Source of the DNA: Flavobacterium potami
Lineage (GTDB): Bacteria; Bacteroidota; Bacteroidia; Flavobacteriales; Flavobacteriaceae
Reading direction: 5' to 3'
Assembly (NCBI RefSeq): GCF_020026915.1
Contig: NZ_JAINUY010000002.1
Location: forward strand, 372,001 to 436,000
Length of the DNA stretch: 64,000 nt
The stretch's first letter is position 1; every line of letters begins with the position of its first letter. Below the pieces are notes generated by a model that saw nothing but the letters and a program-made list of their open reading frames with translations, was not told where the DNA came from and searched no databases. A program made the position numbers and the translations under genes. Below are positions 8,669-16,719 of the stretch, piece by piece.

Positions 8669-8808
8669 AAACACATAGAAACATAGTTTAGAACCTTAAA
8701 AAAAGGCGTTTCACTAGCATCAATTCACATAGTTCTATGTGTTAAAAATCTAGATTTTTTTTAATTCTCTTTTTCGATTCTCTTAAAAATCTATGTTTCT
8801 ATGTGTTT
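8669..8808 (-). repeat. 140-bp palindrome-ended repeat element, copy 2 (inverted)
   Basis: Inverted copy of the element at 6910-7044: it starts AAACACATAGAAACATAG, ends CTATGTTTCTATGTGTTT, and contains GGCGTTTCACT and AATTCACATAGTTCTATGTG in reverse order. The two copies flank the membrane protein gene and the REP-like cluster. Confidence 0.85.
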
Positions 8809-8821
8809 AGAAATTATGTTT

Positions 8822-9418
8822 TCATATTTTCCCTGCTTCCATATTTATTGCTTCAATTGTTTTATCATTATTTACACCTAAACCTTCCTGTTGAAAAATC
8901 AATTCACCTTCTGGATTAAAAACGCTTATAATATTCGAATGCGAAAAATCTATTGGCGATATTTTTTTATAATTTACCGCTAAAACTGCTGCAAACTCAC
9001 GCGTGTTTTCTTCTGTTGAACGAAGAAAAATCCATGGTTCTTGATTCATTTTGTTTTCAATGGCAAACGATTTTAATCTTTCTGGCGTATCGGTTTTTGG
9101 ATCTATACTTACCAAAATTAATTTTACATGCTGTTTGGTTTGTTTCTCCAATTTCGATTCAATATCGCGCATATCGGCAACCAATCTTGGACAAGCCGAT
9201 TTACAGCTTGTATAAATCATAACCATTACTAAAACATTTCCTCTAAGCGATTTCAATTCAATATCTTTTCCGTCTTGCGTTGTCCATTTAGAAGGAAGAT
9301 TGTAAATCGATAAATCACTGATTTCCTTTTTTGTTTCTGCTTTAACCTCTTTTTTATCTGCTTCTTTACAATTATAAATTGTGAAGAGAAGAAGAAAAGC
9401 AATTGCTATTTTTTTCAT
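8822..9418 (-). CDS. Sco1/SenC-family copper chaperone or thiol oxidoreductase, lipoprotein
   Basis: 198 residues with a lipoprotein signal (IYNC, Cys17) and a thioredoxin-like fold. The copper-binding CxxxC is C72-KSA-C76, and the third ligand H160 is in DFSHSNIISVF. Sco proteins deliver copper to, or keep reduced, the copper sites of periplasmic enzymes. As the last gene of the nirK operon, 16 bp after the FGE-like gene, it is a good candidate for maturation of the NirK or azurin copper centre; the client is inferred from position. Confidence 0.92.
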   Translation of the reverse strand: MKKIAIAFLLLFTIYNCKEADKKEVKAETKKEISDLSIYNLPSKWTTQDGKDIELKSLRGNVLVMVMIYTSCKSACPRLVADMRDIESKLEKQTKQHVKLILVSIDPKTDTPERLKSFAIENKMNQEPWIFLRSTEENTREFAAVLAVNYKKISPIDFSHSNIISVFNPEGELIFQQEGLGVNNDKTIEAINMEAGKI

Positions 9419-9434
9419 TTTAAACTAATTTAAA

Positions 9435-10217
9435 TTAGATTTTCGGTTTTGTCGTGCTGGCACATCTAAAACCAAGATTTCGTGTTGAATATTGCGCTTT
9501 CAAGCTTCCGCGAAAAGCATAACGCATAAAAGCTGCATAATCCATTAAGTCGGATGCATTTACAGATCCGCTTCCGCAGAAAAGATTTTTATCAGAGCTT
9601 TTGTCTTTTCTTGACTCTCCCGATAAAAAAATACTATTGAAATCGGAAGTCCATTCCCAAACCAAACCGTGCATGTCGTAAACTCCCCAATAGTTTTTGA
9701 AAGTTTTTCCAATTTCATTTTCATACGTTTTCGATTTCTCGTACCAAGACAAAATATATTCGTTAAATTCTTTTTTGGTTCTGGCATCAATTTTTCTGGT
9801 ATCGGCCATTGCAACATATTCCCATTCATCCATTGTCGCTAATCTTTTTCCTTTGCATTCGCAATATTTTTTGGCAGCAAACCAAGAAACACCTGTTACT
9901 GGTGAATTGGGTTTTGCATTTCCAAAATTAAAATCACTTGTCCAATATGATAAATAGCTTTTATCAGCAAAAATCCCTTTAATTTTTGATTTTTGAAAAG
10001 AAGGATTTTTTTTGACAAATTCTAAAAACTCGCGATTTGTAACGGGATAAATGTCTATGTAAAAAGATTTTACTTCGACAGGTTTTTTAGAAACAGCTCC
10101 ATAAAGAGGGATAAATGATCCCTCTTTGATGTAAGCCATTTTTGTTTCCTGTGCCGTTATGACACTGGTAAACACAGAGAAAAAGACAATTATAAGTATG
10201 AAAATAAATTTTTTCAT
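9435..10217 (-). CDS. Secreted formylglycine-generating-enzyme-like (SUMF1) protein
   Basis: 260 residues with a signal peptide (about 1-22, cut near VITAQE) and one SUMF1/FGE-sulfatase domain. Seen are VEVKSFYIDIYPVTNREFLEF, GVSWFAAKKYCECKGKRLAT and the terminal NLGFRCAS. The fold normally converts a sulfatase cysteine to formylglycine, but the CxxxxC active-site pattern of true FGE is not evident near the C-terminus and no sulfatase gene is near. Members of the fold beside nitrite reductase are more likely a binding or maturation factor. It lies 16 bp after nirK and 16 bp before the Sco gene. Confidence 0.85.
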   Translation of the reverse strand: MKKFIFILIIVFFSVFTSVITAQETKMAYIKEGSFIPLYGAVSKKPVEVKSFYIDIYPVTNREFLEFVKKNPSFQKSKIKGIFADKSYLSYWTSDFNFGNAKPNSPVTGVSWFAAKKYCECKGKRLATMDEWEYVAMADTRKIDARTKKEFNEYILSWYEKSKTYENEIGKTFKNYWGVYDMHGLVWEWTSDFNSIFLSGESRKDKSSDKNLFCGSGSVNASDLMDYAAFMRYAFRGSLKAQYSTRNLGFRCASTTKPKI

Positions 10218-10233
10218 GCTGTTGGTTTTGCTG

Positions 10234-11679
10234 TTATCTTAACGCTTTTACCATTTCTGGTGTAATTTCTGTTTTATTATTTCCCCAACTGCTGTAGATG
10301 TACGTTAATACATTTGCAATTTCATCATCAGATAAATTCTGAGCAGGCATTATGTTGTTGTATTTCTTACCGTTAACAGTCACTTCTCCCGTCAAACCAT
10401 GCAGAATTGTATTAATAGCTCGTTTAGAATCGGCATTTAAATAATCTGATTTTGCTAAAGGAGGGAAAGTATTCGGAATTCCTTGTCCTTCAGATTGGTG
10501 ACAAGCGAAACAAGTGGTGCCGAAAATTTCTTTACCAATTTTAACTTTTTCTGCAACAGTTCGTTTCGGAATCTCCGTTTTCGCAGCTGTAGTTCCCGGC
10601 ATTTTCTGAATTGTTCCGCCTTCTGGTAAATAAATACCTTCTTGAATAGTTCCAGAATAAACGTTTTTGTTTTCTTTTCCTTCCACTTTCAACATTCCTA
10701 AGGCACCTTTATTAAACGCTCTAAAAATGGAATGATCAACTAAGATGAAGGTTCCTGGAGTTTCAACTTTAAAATCTACAATGGCAGCACCACCTGCAGG
10801 AATCAGCGTGGTCTGAACATTTTTATTTACTACGCTTCCGCCTTCAACATGTACACTGTCAAAGATTTCTCCAATTACGTGAAAAGAAGAAACCAAGTTT
10901 GGTCCACCGTTTCCAACGTATAAACGAACTGTTTCGCCCACTTTTGCTGTCAATTCTCCTCCATTAGTTAATGAACCTACTTTTCCGTTAAATACAACAT
11001 AATCAGGAGTTTCTTTTACGGCTTTATTCATGTCAAATGGCTGAAGGCCTTTTGCACCATATTCACCCTGAGTATAGAAATCACCTTGCATTACATAGTA
11101 TTCTTTATCCACAGGAGGAAGTCCGCCTTCTGGTTCAACCAAAATCAATCCATACATACCATTTGCAATATGCATTCCCACAGGAGCTGTTGCACAGTGA
11201 TAGACATACAATCCAGGATTAATCACTTTAAAACTGAATACTTTTTCATGTCCTGGCGCCACAAGAGATGAGGTTGCTCCACCACCAGGCCCAGTTACGG
11301 CATGTAAATCAATGTTGTGTGGTAATTTGTTATCTGGATGGTTTTTTAAGTGAAATTCGACTTCATCACCAACACGAGTTCTAATAAAACTTCCTGGAAC
11401 AGAACCTCCAAAAGTCCAATAGGTATATTTTACACCATCGGTCATGGTACCTTCCTGTTCTTTAATTTCCATGTTTAGCTTCAGTTTCATAGCTGTTCTG
11501 TTTCCAACTGGTTTTGGAACATGAGGAGGTGAAGTAAGCTCAGCGTTCATTTCGCCTTCCGTCATAATATCAGCATAATTTTTAGTGTCCTCTTTTTTGC
11601 AACTGCCTAAAAGAAGAATCATAAAAAATGAACAAAGTAAGATGTTCATTTGAGTCCAAATTTTGTTATTTCTTTTCAT
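10234..11679 (-). CDS. nirK: Copper nitrite reductase with fused C-terminal cytochrome c, lipoprotein
   Basis: 481 residues: lipoprotein signal (LLGSC, Cys27), two cupredoxin domains (about 55-335) and a cytochrome c domain (about 375-470). Type 1 copper ligands are H121, C162, H170 and M175. Type 2 copper ligands are H126, H161 and H316, with catalytic D124 and H267 also present, so the enzyme looks intact. Heme is bound by C390-FA-C393-H394, with M444 as likely axial ligand. It reduces nitrite to NO on the outer side of the inner membrane. The cytochrome domain or the azurin at 3178 would supply electrons. First gene of an operon with SUMF1-like and Sco genes. The residues after Cys27 (KKED) loosely recall a Bacteroidota surface export signal, but surface location would be odd for this enzyme. 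Confidence 0.96.
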   Translation of the reverse strand: MKRNNKIWTQMNILLCSFFMILLLGSCKKEDTKNYADIMTEGEMNAELTSPPHVPKPVGNRTAMKLKLNMEIKEQEGTMTDGVKYTYWTFGGSVPGSFIRTRVGDEVEFHLKNHPDNKLPHNIDLHAVTGPGGGATSSLVAPGHEKVFSFKVINPGLYVYHCATAPVGMHIANGMYGLILVEPEGGLPPVDKEYYVMQGDFYTQGEYGAKGLQPFDMNKAVKETPDYVVFNGKVGSLTNGGELTAKVGETVRLYVGNGGPNLVSSFHVIGEIFDSVHVEGGSVVNKNVQTTLIPAGGAAIVDFKVETPGTFILVDHSIFRAFNKGALGMLKVEGKENKNVYSGTIQEGIYLPEGGTIQKMPGTTAAKTEIPKRTVAEKVKIGKEIFGTTCFACHQSEGQGIPNTFPPLAKSDYLNADSKRAINTILHGLTGEVTVNGKKYNNIMPAQNLSDDEIANVLTYIYSSWGNNKTEITPEMVKALR

Positions 11680-11721
11680 ATTACTTGGTTTTTGTTTTCG
11701 TTTAAATATAGATCAAAAATA

Positions 11722-11739
11722 AAAGACTAATTTGTCTTT
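11722..11739 (-). promoter_or_regulatory. Rrf2-type operator upstream of nirK
   Basis: Reads AAAGACTAATTTGTCTTT, an inverted repeat with only the centre imperfect, matching 2644-2661 at nearly every base. On the minus strand TATTTTTG follows directly as a possible -7 box, so the site overlaps the promoter 43-60 bp before the nirK start. Confidence 0.65.
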
Positions 11740-11935
11740 TATTATGATAAAAATCATGTTTGAGAGATAATTTTGATGTGACCTTATTATTGTATTAGAC
11801 TATGTTTTAAGGTAAATCTCACAAAATTAAAACTATTGATTATTTTTAAATAAAAATAATTGAGGCTCTTCATTTTAAATTAATATTGATTATTTTTGCT
11901 CGCTGATAAAGTAAAAAATATTACTACAATATACT

Positions 11936-13195
11936 ATGGTAAAAGATTTATTCGAAAGAATTCAGGACAATAAAGGACCTTTAGGAAAATGGGCTTCTCA
12001 AGCAGAAGGTTATTATGTTTTCCCAAAGTTAGAAGGAGAGTTGGGTCCTAGAATGCAATTTCACGGAAAAAATATTTTAAACTGGAGTTTAAATGATTAT
12101 TTAGGTTTAGCAAATCATCCTGAAGTTCGTCAGGCAGATACAGATGCAGCAATTCAGTTTGGTGCAGCTTATCCAATGGGAGCTCGTATGATGTCTGGAC
12201 ACACTACGTACCACGAACAGTTAGAAAATGAATTGGCTGAATTCGTAATGAAAGAATCTGCTTATTTATTGAATTTTGGTTACCAAGGAATGGTTTCTAT
12301 CATTGATGCTTTGGTTACTAAAAATGATATTATTGTTTATGATGTAGATTCACATGCTTGTATCATTGATGGTGTTCGTTTACACATGGGTAAACGTTTC
12401 ACATACAAACACAATGATTTGGAAAGTATGGAGAAAAACTTGCAGCGTGCTACTAAAATGGCAGAAGAAACAGGTGGAGGTATTTTATTTATTACTGAAG
12501 GTGTTTTCGGAATGCGTGGACAGCAAGGAAAATTAAAAGAAATCGCTGCTTTAAAGCAAAAATACAATTTCAGATTATTAGTAGATGATGCTCATGGTTT
12601 TGGTACTTTAGGTAAAACTGGTGCTGGAGCAGGTGAGGAGCAAGGAGTTCAAGATCAGATTGATGTTTACTTTTCTACTTTTGCAAAATCTATGGCTAAC
12701 ATTGGTGCTTTCGTAGCAGCTGATAAAACAGTTATTGATTATTTAAAATACAACTTACGTTCTCAAATGTTCGCAAAAGCATTGCCAATGATTCAAACAA
12801 TTGGTTCTTTGAAACGTTTAGAGTTATTGCGTAAATCTTCAGCAATTAAAGATAAACTTTGGGAAAACGTAAATGCATTGCAAAACGGTCTTAAAGAAAA
12901 AGGATTTAATATTGGAGATACAAATACTTGTATTACACCAGTTTACTTAGAAGGAAGTATTCCTGAAGCAATGGTAATGGTAAATGATTTAAGAGAAAAC
13001 TACGGAATTTTCCTTTCTATTGTTGTTTATCCAGTTATTCCAAAAGGGATTATCTTATTGAGAATGATTCCTACAGCTTCTCATACATTAGCAGATATCG
13101 AAGAGACTTTAACAGCTTTCGAGGCAATTCGTGAGAAATTAACTAACGGAACTTATAAAGAAATTGCTGAGCGCACAACTGTTGACGTTTCGTAA
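11936..13195 (+). CDS. Alpha-oxoamine synthase (serine palmitoyltransferase-like or cysteate acyltransferase-like)
   Basis: A 419-residue PLP enzyme of the class that condenses an amino acid with an acyl thioester. Visible are H140 (VDSHACIIDG), the cofactor-binding aspartate in LLVDDAHGFG (about 217) and the Schiff-base lysine K251 in FSTFAKSMANIGAF. In Bacteroidota this family includes serine palmitoyltransferase (sphingolipids) and the cysteate fatty acyltransferase of sulfonolipid synthesis; glycine C-acetyltransferase (Kbl) is a third option. The N-terminus (GKWASQAEGYYVFPKLEG) looks like the lipid-forming subgroup rather than Kbl. A long GNAT protein lies 1 kb away. Exact substrate not decided. 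Confidence 0.82.
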   Translation: MVKDLFERIQDNKGPLGKWASQAEGYYVFPKLEGELGPRMQFHGKNILNWSLNDYLGLANHPEVRQADTDAAIQFGAAYPMGARMMSGHTTYHEQLENELAEFVMKESAYLLNFGYQGMVSIIDALVTKNDIIVYDVDSHACIIDGVRLHMGKRFTYKHNDLESMEKNLQRATKMAEETGGGILFITEGVFGMRGQQGKLKEIAALKQKYNFRLLVDDAHGFGTLGKTGAGAGEEQGVQDQIDVYFSTFAKSMANIGAFVAADKTVIDYLKYNLRSQMFAKALPMIQTIGSLKRLELLRKSSAIKDKLWENVNALQNGLKEKGFNIGDTNTCITPVYLEGSIPEAMVMVNDLRENYGIFLSIVVYPVIPKGIILLRMIPTASHTLADIEETLTAFEAIREKLTNGTYKEIAERTTVDVS

Positions 13196-13240
13196 ATTCT
13201 CAAAAAAAAATAGATTTCCTTAAGTGGAAATTATGTAAAA

Positions 13241-13273
13241 AAATCCATTTGTTCTACGAATGGATTTTTTTTA
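13241..13273 (+). terminator. Terminator after the oxoamine synthase
   Basis: AAATCCATT (13241-13249) pairs with AATGGATTT (13259-13267), followed by T residues. The stem is nearly the same as that at 13831. Confidence 0.8.
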
Positions 13274-13319
13274 TTTAGGGTAACTTTATATCATAATCAC
13301 AAAATAAAAATAAAGAATT

Positions 13320-13808
13320 ATGAAAAAAGTACTAACACTAACAGCGGTACTTGCGTTGTCGATATTGGCTTCTTGTAAAAAAGAAACGACCACGACAGAA
13401 CCAGTACAAATTACACCAAGTCCACCAAAAGAGGCTGAAATTGTTGAACCTGCGGGAGATCAATGTTACACATGGAAATCAAATGGAAGCATTGTTGAGA
13501 TGAGTTTTAATGTAAATTCACATCAGGAGGTAAACGGAAAACTGAGCTACAATTTAGTAGGAAAAGATAAAAATGAAGGAACTTTAATTGGAAACATGAA
13601 AGGGGATACTTTAGTAGCTGATTATACTTTTTCATCTGAAGGAGTTTCTTCAGTTAGAGAAGTTGTTTTTTTACAAAAAGACGGTACTTTCATTGAAGGC
13701 TACGGAGATATTGTGGAAGCCAATGATAAAGTGAGTTTTAAAGATAAATCAAAATTGAAATTTGATCAAAAAAATACTTTAGTAAAAGTAGATTGCAAAG
13801 TAGAGTAA
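13320..13808 (+). CDS. Small lipoprotein of unknown function
   Basis: 162 residues with a clear SPII signal (lipobox LASC, Cys19) and a short Thr/Pro/Glu-rich linker. The remainder looks like beta strands: GDQCYTWKSNGSIVEMSF, then alternating polar and apolar stretches. Two cysteines (in QCYTW and near the end, VDCKVE) could form a disulfide joining the ends of the domain. I do not recognise a family. It has its own terminators on both sides, so it is probably a single-gene unit. Confidence 0.8.
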   Translation: MKKVLTLTAVLALSILASCKKETTTTEPVQITPSPPKEAEIVEPAGDQCYTWKSNGSIVEMSFNVNSHQEVNGKLSYNLVGKDKNEGTLIGNMKGDTLVADYTFSSEGVSSVREVVFLQKDGTFIEGYGDIVEANDKVSFKDKSKLKFDQKNTLVKVDCKVE

Positions 13809-13830
13809 ATAGAGTTTTTATTTCATGAAA

Positions 13831-13867
13831 AATCCATTCGTTTTGGGGAACGAATGGATTTTTTTTA
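13831..13867. terminator. Terminator between convergent genes
   Basis: AATCCATTCG (13831-13840) pairs perfectly with CGAATGGATT (13851-13860) and a T run follows; it separates the lipoprotein gene from the zinc-ribbon gene. Confidence 0.85.
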
Positions 13868-13875
13868 TATTAAAA

Positions 13876-14085
13876 TTAATTCTTGAGAGTATTTATATAT
13901 TCAGTTGAATTTCCGTTCCAATAGCATTTTGTGCAGCGACCATCAGTAAATTCATGAATACAATTTTCATATCCATAAATATAGTGAGCACATTCTGGAC
14001 ATAAGTTTTTCATAACGGATGAATTTTTATAAAATTCACTTTTACATTCATCACAAAATATTAATGAAGATTTGTTTAAGTCCAT
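13876..14085 (-). CDS. Small zinc-ribbon protein
   Basis: 69 residues with three CxxC knuckles: C11/C14 (CDEC), C29/C32 (CPEC) and C51/C54 (CTKC). The last, together with C42 and H44 (CIHEFTDGRC), gives a CxH...CxxC ribbon. It has no signal peptide or membrane segment, so it should be a cytoplasmic zinc protein. Length and composition are gene-like and it lies 37 bp after the GNAT gene on the same strand. Function unknown. Confidence 0.7.
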   Translation of the reverse strand: MDLNKSSLIFCDECKSEFYKNSSVMKNLCPECAHYIYGYENCIHEFTDGRCTKCYWNGNSTEYINTLKN

Positions 14086-14122
14086 AATACCTAAAAACTG
14101 TCACTGCGACTGAAAACTAAAA

Positions 14123-15241
14123 TTAAAGATTCTTCAAATAAGTCTTTCTTTGACAGTGAATAGTGGGATCAAAATTCTTCCAAAGCAAGTGAATTGCGTT
14201 GTTTTCTAATAATTCAGGAGTTCTAATGCAAGTTTGGATTCCTTTTGCAGAAAAGGTTTTGTAATATTCATCAAAAATAATAGCCGTAACTCCTTTGTTT
14301 TGATATTCAGGGCGAACTCCAATCAGATAAAAAACAACATCCTTACTGTGTTTTTTAGCTTTTAATAATTGAAGAAAACCAAATGGAAATAATTTTCCTT
14401 TTATTTTCTGTAAAGCTTCTACAAAACTTGGCATTACTATACTAAAAGCGACTAAATTATCATCTTTATCTACAACAAACTTTATGTATTCAGGATTGAT
14501 AAAACTGATATATTTCTTTTTGAAATACTCTTTCTGAACATCAGAAATAGCAACAAACGAAGCTAGTTTTTCGTAAGATTCATTAAACAAATCAAACATT
14601 TTGTCTACGTGAGGCATAATGTCTTTTGTTTTGGTAAAATTAAGAGCCTTTAATCCGTAGCGTTTTTTAATTAATTCCTGCGCTTTCTGGAAGAATTCAG
14701 GTTTTACATTCGAGAATGGAAATACACTTTCGATATATTGTTTTTCAACCTGAAATCCTAATTGTTCTAAATGGGTTACATAATACGGATGATTGTACCA
14801 CGTAATCATAGTTCCAACCTGATCGTAACCTTCTGTAAGAACTCCGACTTTATCTAGATTTGAAAATCCCATCGGACCTTCGGTATGTTCTAAATTGTGT
14901 TTTCTTCCTAACTCGTATACTTTTTCGAGTAATGCTTTAGTGACTTCTATATCATCAATAACATCAAACCAACCAAAACGAACTTTTCTCTTGTGTTGAT
15001 TGTTCACTTCAGACCAGTTAATAATAGCTGTTATACGACCAACAATTTTGTTGTCTCTGTAAGCCATATAAAAATAAGCTTCAGCATTGTCAAAAGCAGG
15101 GTTTTTTGTTTTGTCAAAAGATTCCAATTCATCTGAAATAATTGGTGGTACCCAATACGGATTGTCTTTATACAATGAAAAAGGAAATTTAATATATTCC
15201 GTTAATTCTTTCTTGCTTTTGGCTTCTTTAATTGTGATCAT
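14123..15241 (-). CDS. Long GNAT-family N-acyltransferase-like protein
   Basis: 372 residues, over twice the length of a single GNAT domain. The start (KELTEYIKFPFSLYKDNPYW) and the following VPPIISDELESF are typical of a long GNAT-related family often annotated only as hypothetical. The second half has the acyl-CoA-binding pattern VVFYLIGVRPEYQNKGV, where QNKG is a relaxed form of the usual Q/RxxGxG/A. To my knowledge the bacterial ceramide synthase of Caulobacter belongs to a GNAT-related family of similar length; with the oxoamine synthase 0.9 kb away this raises an N-acylation step in sphingo- or sulfonolipid synthesis. That role is inference. Confidence 0.75.
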   Translation of the reverse strand: MITIKEAKSKKELTEYIKFPFSLYKDNPYWVPPIISDELESFDKTKNPAFDNAEAYFYMAYRDNKIVGRITAIINWSEVNNQHKRKVRFGWFDVIDDIEVTKALLEKVYELGRKHNLEHTEGPMGFSNLDKVGVLTEGYDQVGTMITWYNHPYYVTHLEQLGFQVEKQYIESVFPFSNVKPEFFQKAQELIKKRYGLKALNFTKTKDIMPHVDKMFDLFNESYEKLASFVAISDVQKEYFKKKYISFINPEYIKFVVDKDDNLVAFSIVMPSFVEALQKIKGKLFPFGFLQLLKAKKHSKDVVFYLIGVRPEYQNKGVTAIIFDEYYKTFSAKGIQTCIRTPELLENNAIHLLWKNFDPTIHCQRKTYLKNL

Positions 15242-15286
15242 TAATTTGGTATTGAGTGTCTCTTTTAGAGTGTTTGATATTAAATT

Positions 15287-16252
15287 TTATTCGTATTTTG
15301 CTTTACGACGACGTTCTTTTTCCTGATAATCTATGCTTTTTTCATTATCGGTATTCTTTTTAGCTTTTTCCTCGGCTTTATTAGAAGCTTGTTTGTTTTT
15401 GTACCACCCATCGTAACGCCAAGAAACACCAACTCCTCCATATAAAATAGACGGTGTATTTTTGAAGTTTGTACTGATAGATGCATCAACCTGCATATTT
15501 GCTGATAGAAGGTAAGCTGCACCACCACGAACTATGGCATCACTGTAAAAATCGCTTTTATAGCCTTGATTTTCTACAAAACCAGACCATCTTTCGTTAA
15601 ATCCGTGGGTCAAAGTTAATATATATCCGTAACTTGGATAATCTGTGCCGATGTAATCTGCTATGATATTGGTTACGAAAACCCATTTTCCGCCACCAAA
15701 TTGATTTTGTGTAATAAGGGAAATTTTTGGAGAAATAGCACCATCAGGAGAGAAATAATATGGATTATCGGCACCAACAAAATTGGCTCCTGCAAAGACA
15801 GAAACGGCTGGAATTAATTCGCGCCAATCGAAACTATGATTCGCTTTATAACTATAAATATTTACTTCTCGTTTATTTTTATAAGGATCATAGATCAGAT
15901 ATTTTGCGCCAAGAACCGTTTGTCTGAAATTATTCTTTTTATAACTAGTATAAGGAGTGTCGAAATTTTCCATTTGATATTGTACATCTAGAACAAATTC
16001 TAATTGTTCTAAAAAAGCACCGTATCTAAGCGAGAAATCAGTGCCAAAACCACTGGCGTCATAATTTAGTAAATCATGTTTTTCTTTGATGCCATAAACA
16101 CCAAGTTCGGCTTGAATTACTGATTTTCCAACACCGTAAGCCGACATGGTTTCGCCTGGGCGATTAGAATTAATGACATCTGTATATTGCGCAAAAAACA
16201 GTTGTGGAATAAAAAAAAGTACTGGGGCAAGTAAGTTTTTAATTTTGAACAT
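15287..16252 (-). CDS. Outer-membrane beta-barrel protein, transporter family of phenol-pathway MetA type
   Basis: 321 residues with a signal peptide (about 1-21, ending QLFFA-QYTDV) and many alternating amphipathic strands rich in Tyr, Phe and Gly. The opening NSNRPGETMSAYGVGKSVIQ is characteristic of the family annotated as putative MetA-pathway of phenol degradation / transporter. The tail is highly charged (lysines and glutamates from about 275) and may lie in the periplasm. Cargo unknown; the family name does not imply phenol use. Confidence 0.75.
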   Translation of the reverse strand: MFKIKNLLAPVLFFIPQLFFAQYTDVINSNRPGETMSAYGVGKSVIQAELGVYGIKEKHDLLNYDASGFGTDFSLRYGAFLEQLEFVLDVQYQMENFDTPYTSYKKNNFRQTVLGAKYLIYDPYKNKREVNIYSYKANHSFDWRELIPAVSVFAGANFVGADNPYYFSPDGAISPKISLITQNQFGGGKWVFVTNIIADYIGTDYPSYGYILTLTHGFNERWSGFVENQGYKSDFYSDAIVRGGAAYLLSANMQVDASISTNFKNTPSILYGGVGVSWRYDGWYKNKQASNKAEEKAKKNTDNEKSIDYQEKERRRKAKYE

Positions 16253-16351
16253 AATTTTTTTTTAAGATTAAAAAAGTGATAACGCATTTCAAATGTACAT
16301 ATTTTATTATTTATTTAAGATTCATATTTTATTTTTAAGCAATGGATTTAT

Positions 16352-16359
16352 TAATTTTG
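16352..16359 (+). promoter_or_regulatory. Putative -7 box for the DUF4834-like gene
   Basis: TAATTTTG matches TAnnTTTG and ends 17 bp before the preferred ATG at 16377; it argues against the upstream in-frame start at 16293. No clear -33 TTTG. Confidence 0.4.
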
Positions 16360-16376
16360 GAAAAAATTATATAGTT

Positions 16377-16670
16377 ATGCAAGAAGCATCATTTTCAGGT
16401 TTGTTTAAGACCATCATGTGGGTTATCGCTTTTTATTACATTTTTAAATTTTTGGCTAGAATCTTTTTGCCAGTATTGGTTAAAAAAGCTGTAGAGAATG
16501 CTAGTGAGAATTTTCAAAGACAACAACAGCAATATAATCAAGGCAATACGTATCAGAACAATCGCAATACAAATAATAACGACGAGATAATTATTAATAC
16601 TGCGAATGCTAAAAACCCGCGCGAAACCAAAAAAGTGGGAGAGTATGTTGATTACGAAGAAATAGATTAG
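16377..16670 (+). CDS. Small membrane-anchored protein, DUF4834-like
   Basis: 97 residues from the ATG at 16377. One membrane helix (about 9-30, FKTIMWVIAFYYIFKFLARI) is followed by a polar tail rich in Gln and Asn and a conserved end (PRETKKVGEYVDYEEID). This arrangement fits the DUF4834 family of Bacteroidota. It lies 49 bp before the YfhO-like gene. A longer frame from 16293 exists but crosses the likely promoter box. Function unknown. Confidence 0.7.
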   Translation: MQEASFSGLFKTIMWVIAFYYIFKFLARIFLPVLVKKAVENASENFQRQQQQYNQGNTYQNNRNTNNNDEIIINTANAKNPRETKKVGEYVDYEEID

Positions 16671-16719
16671 ATTTGTGTCCTGAAAAATTAGGATTCATTT
16701 TAACCCAAACCAGCCAAAA

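Noticed and set aside
16293..16376. 28-codon extension of the DUF4834-like protein
   Set aside because: It spans a TAATTTTG promoter-like box, and the family begins near the ATG at 16377.
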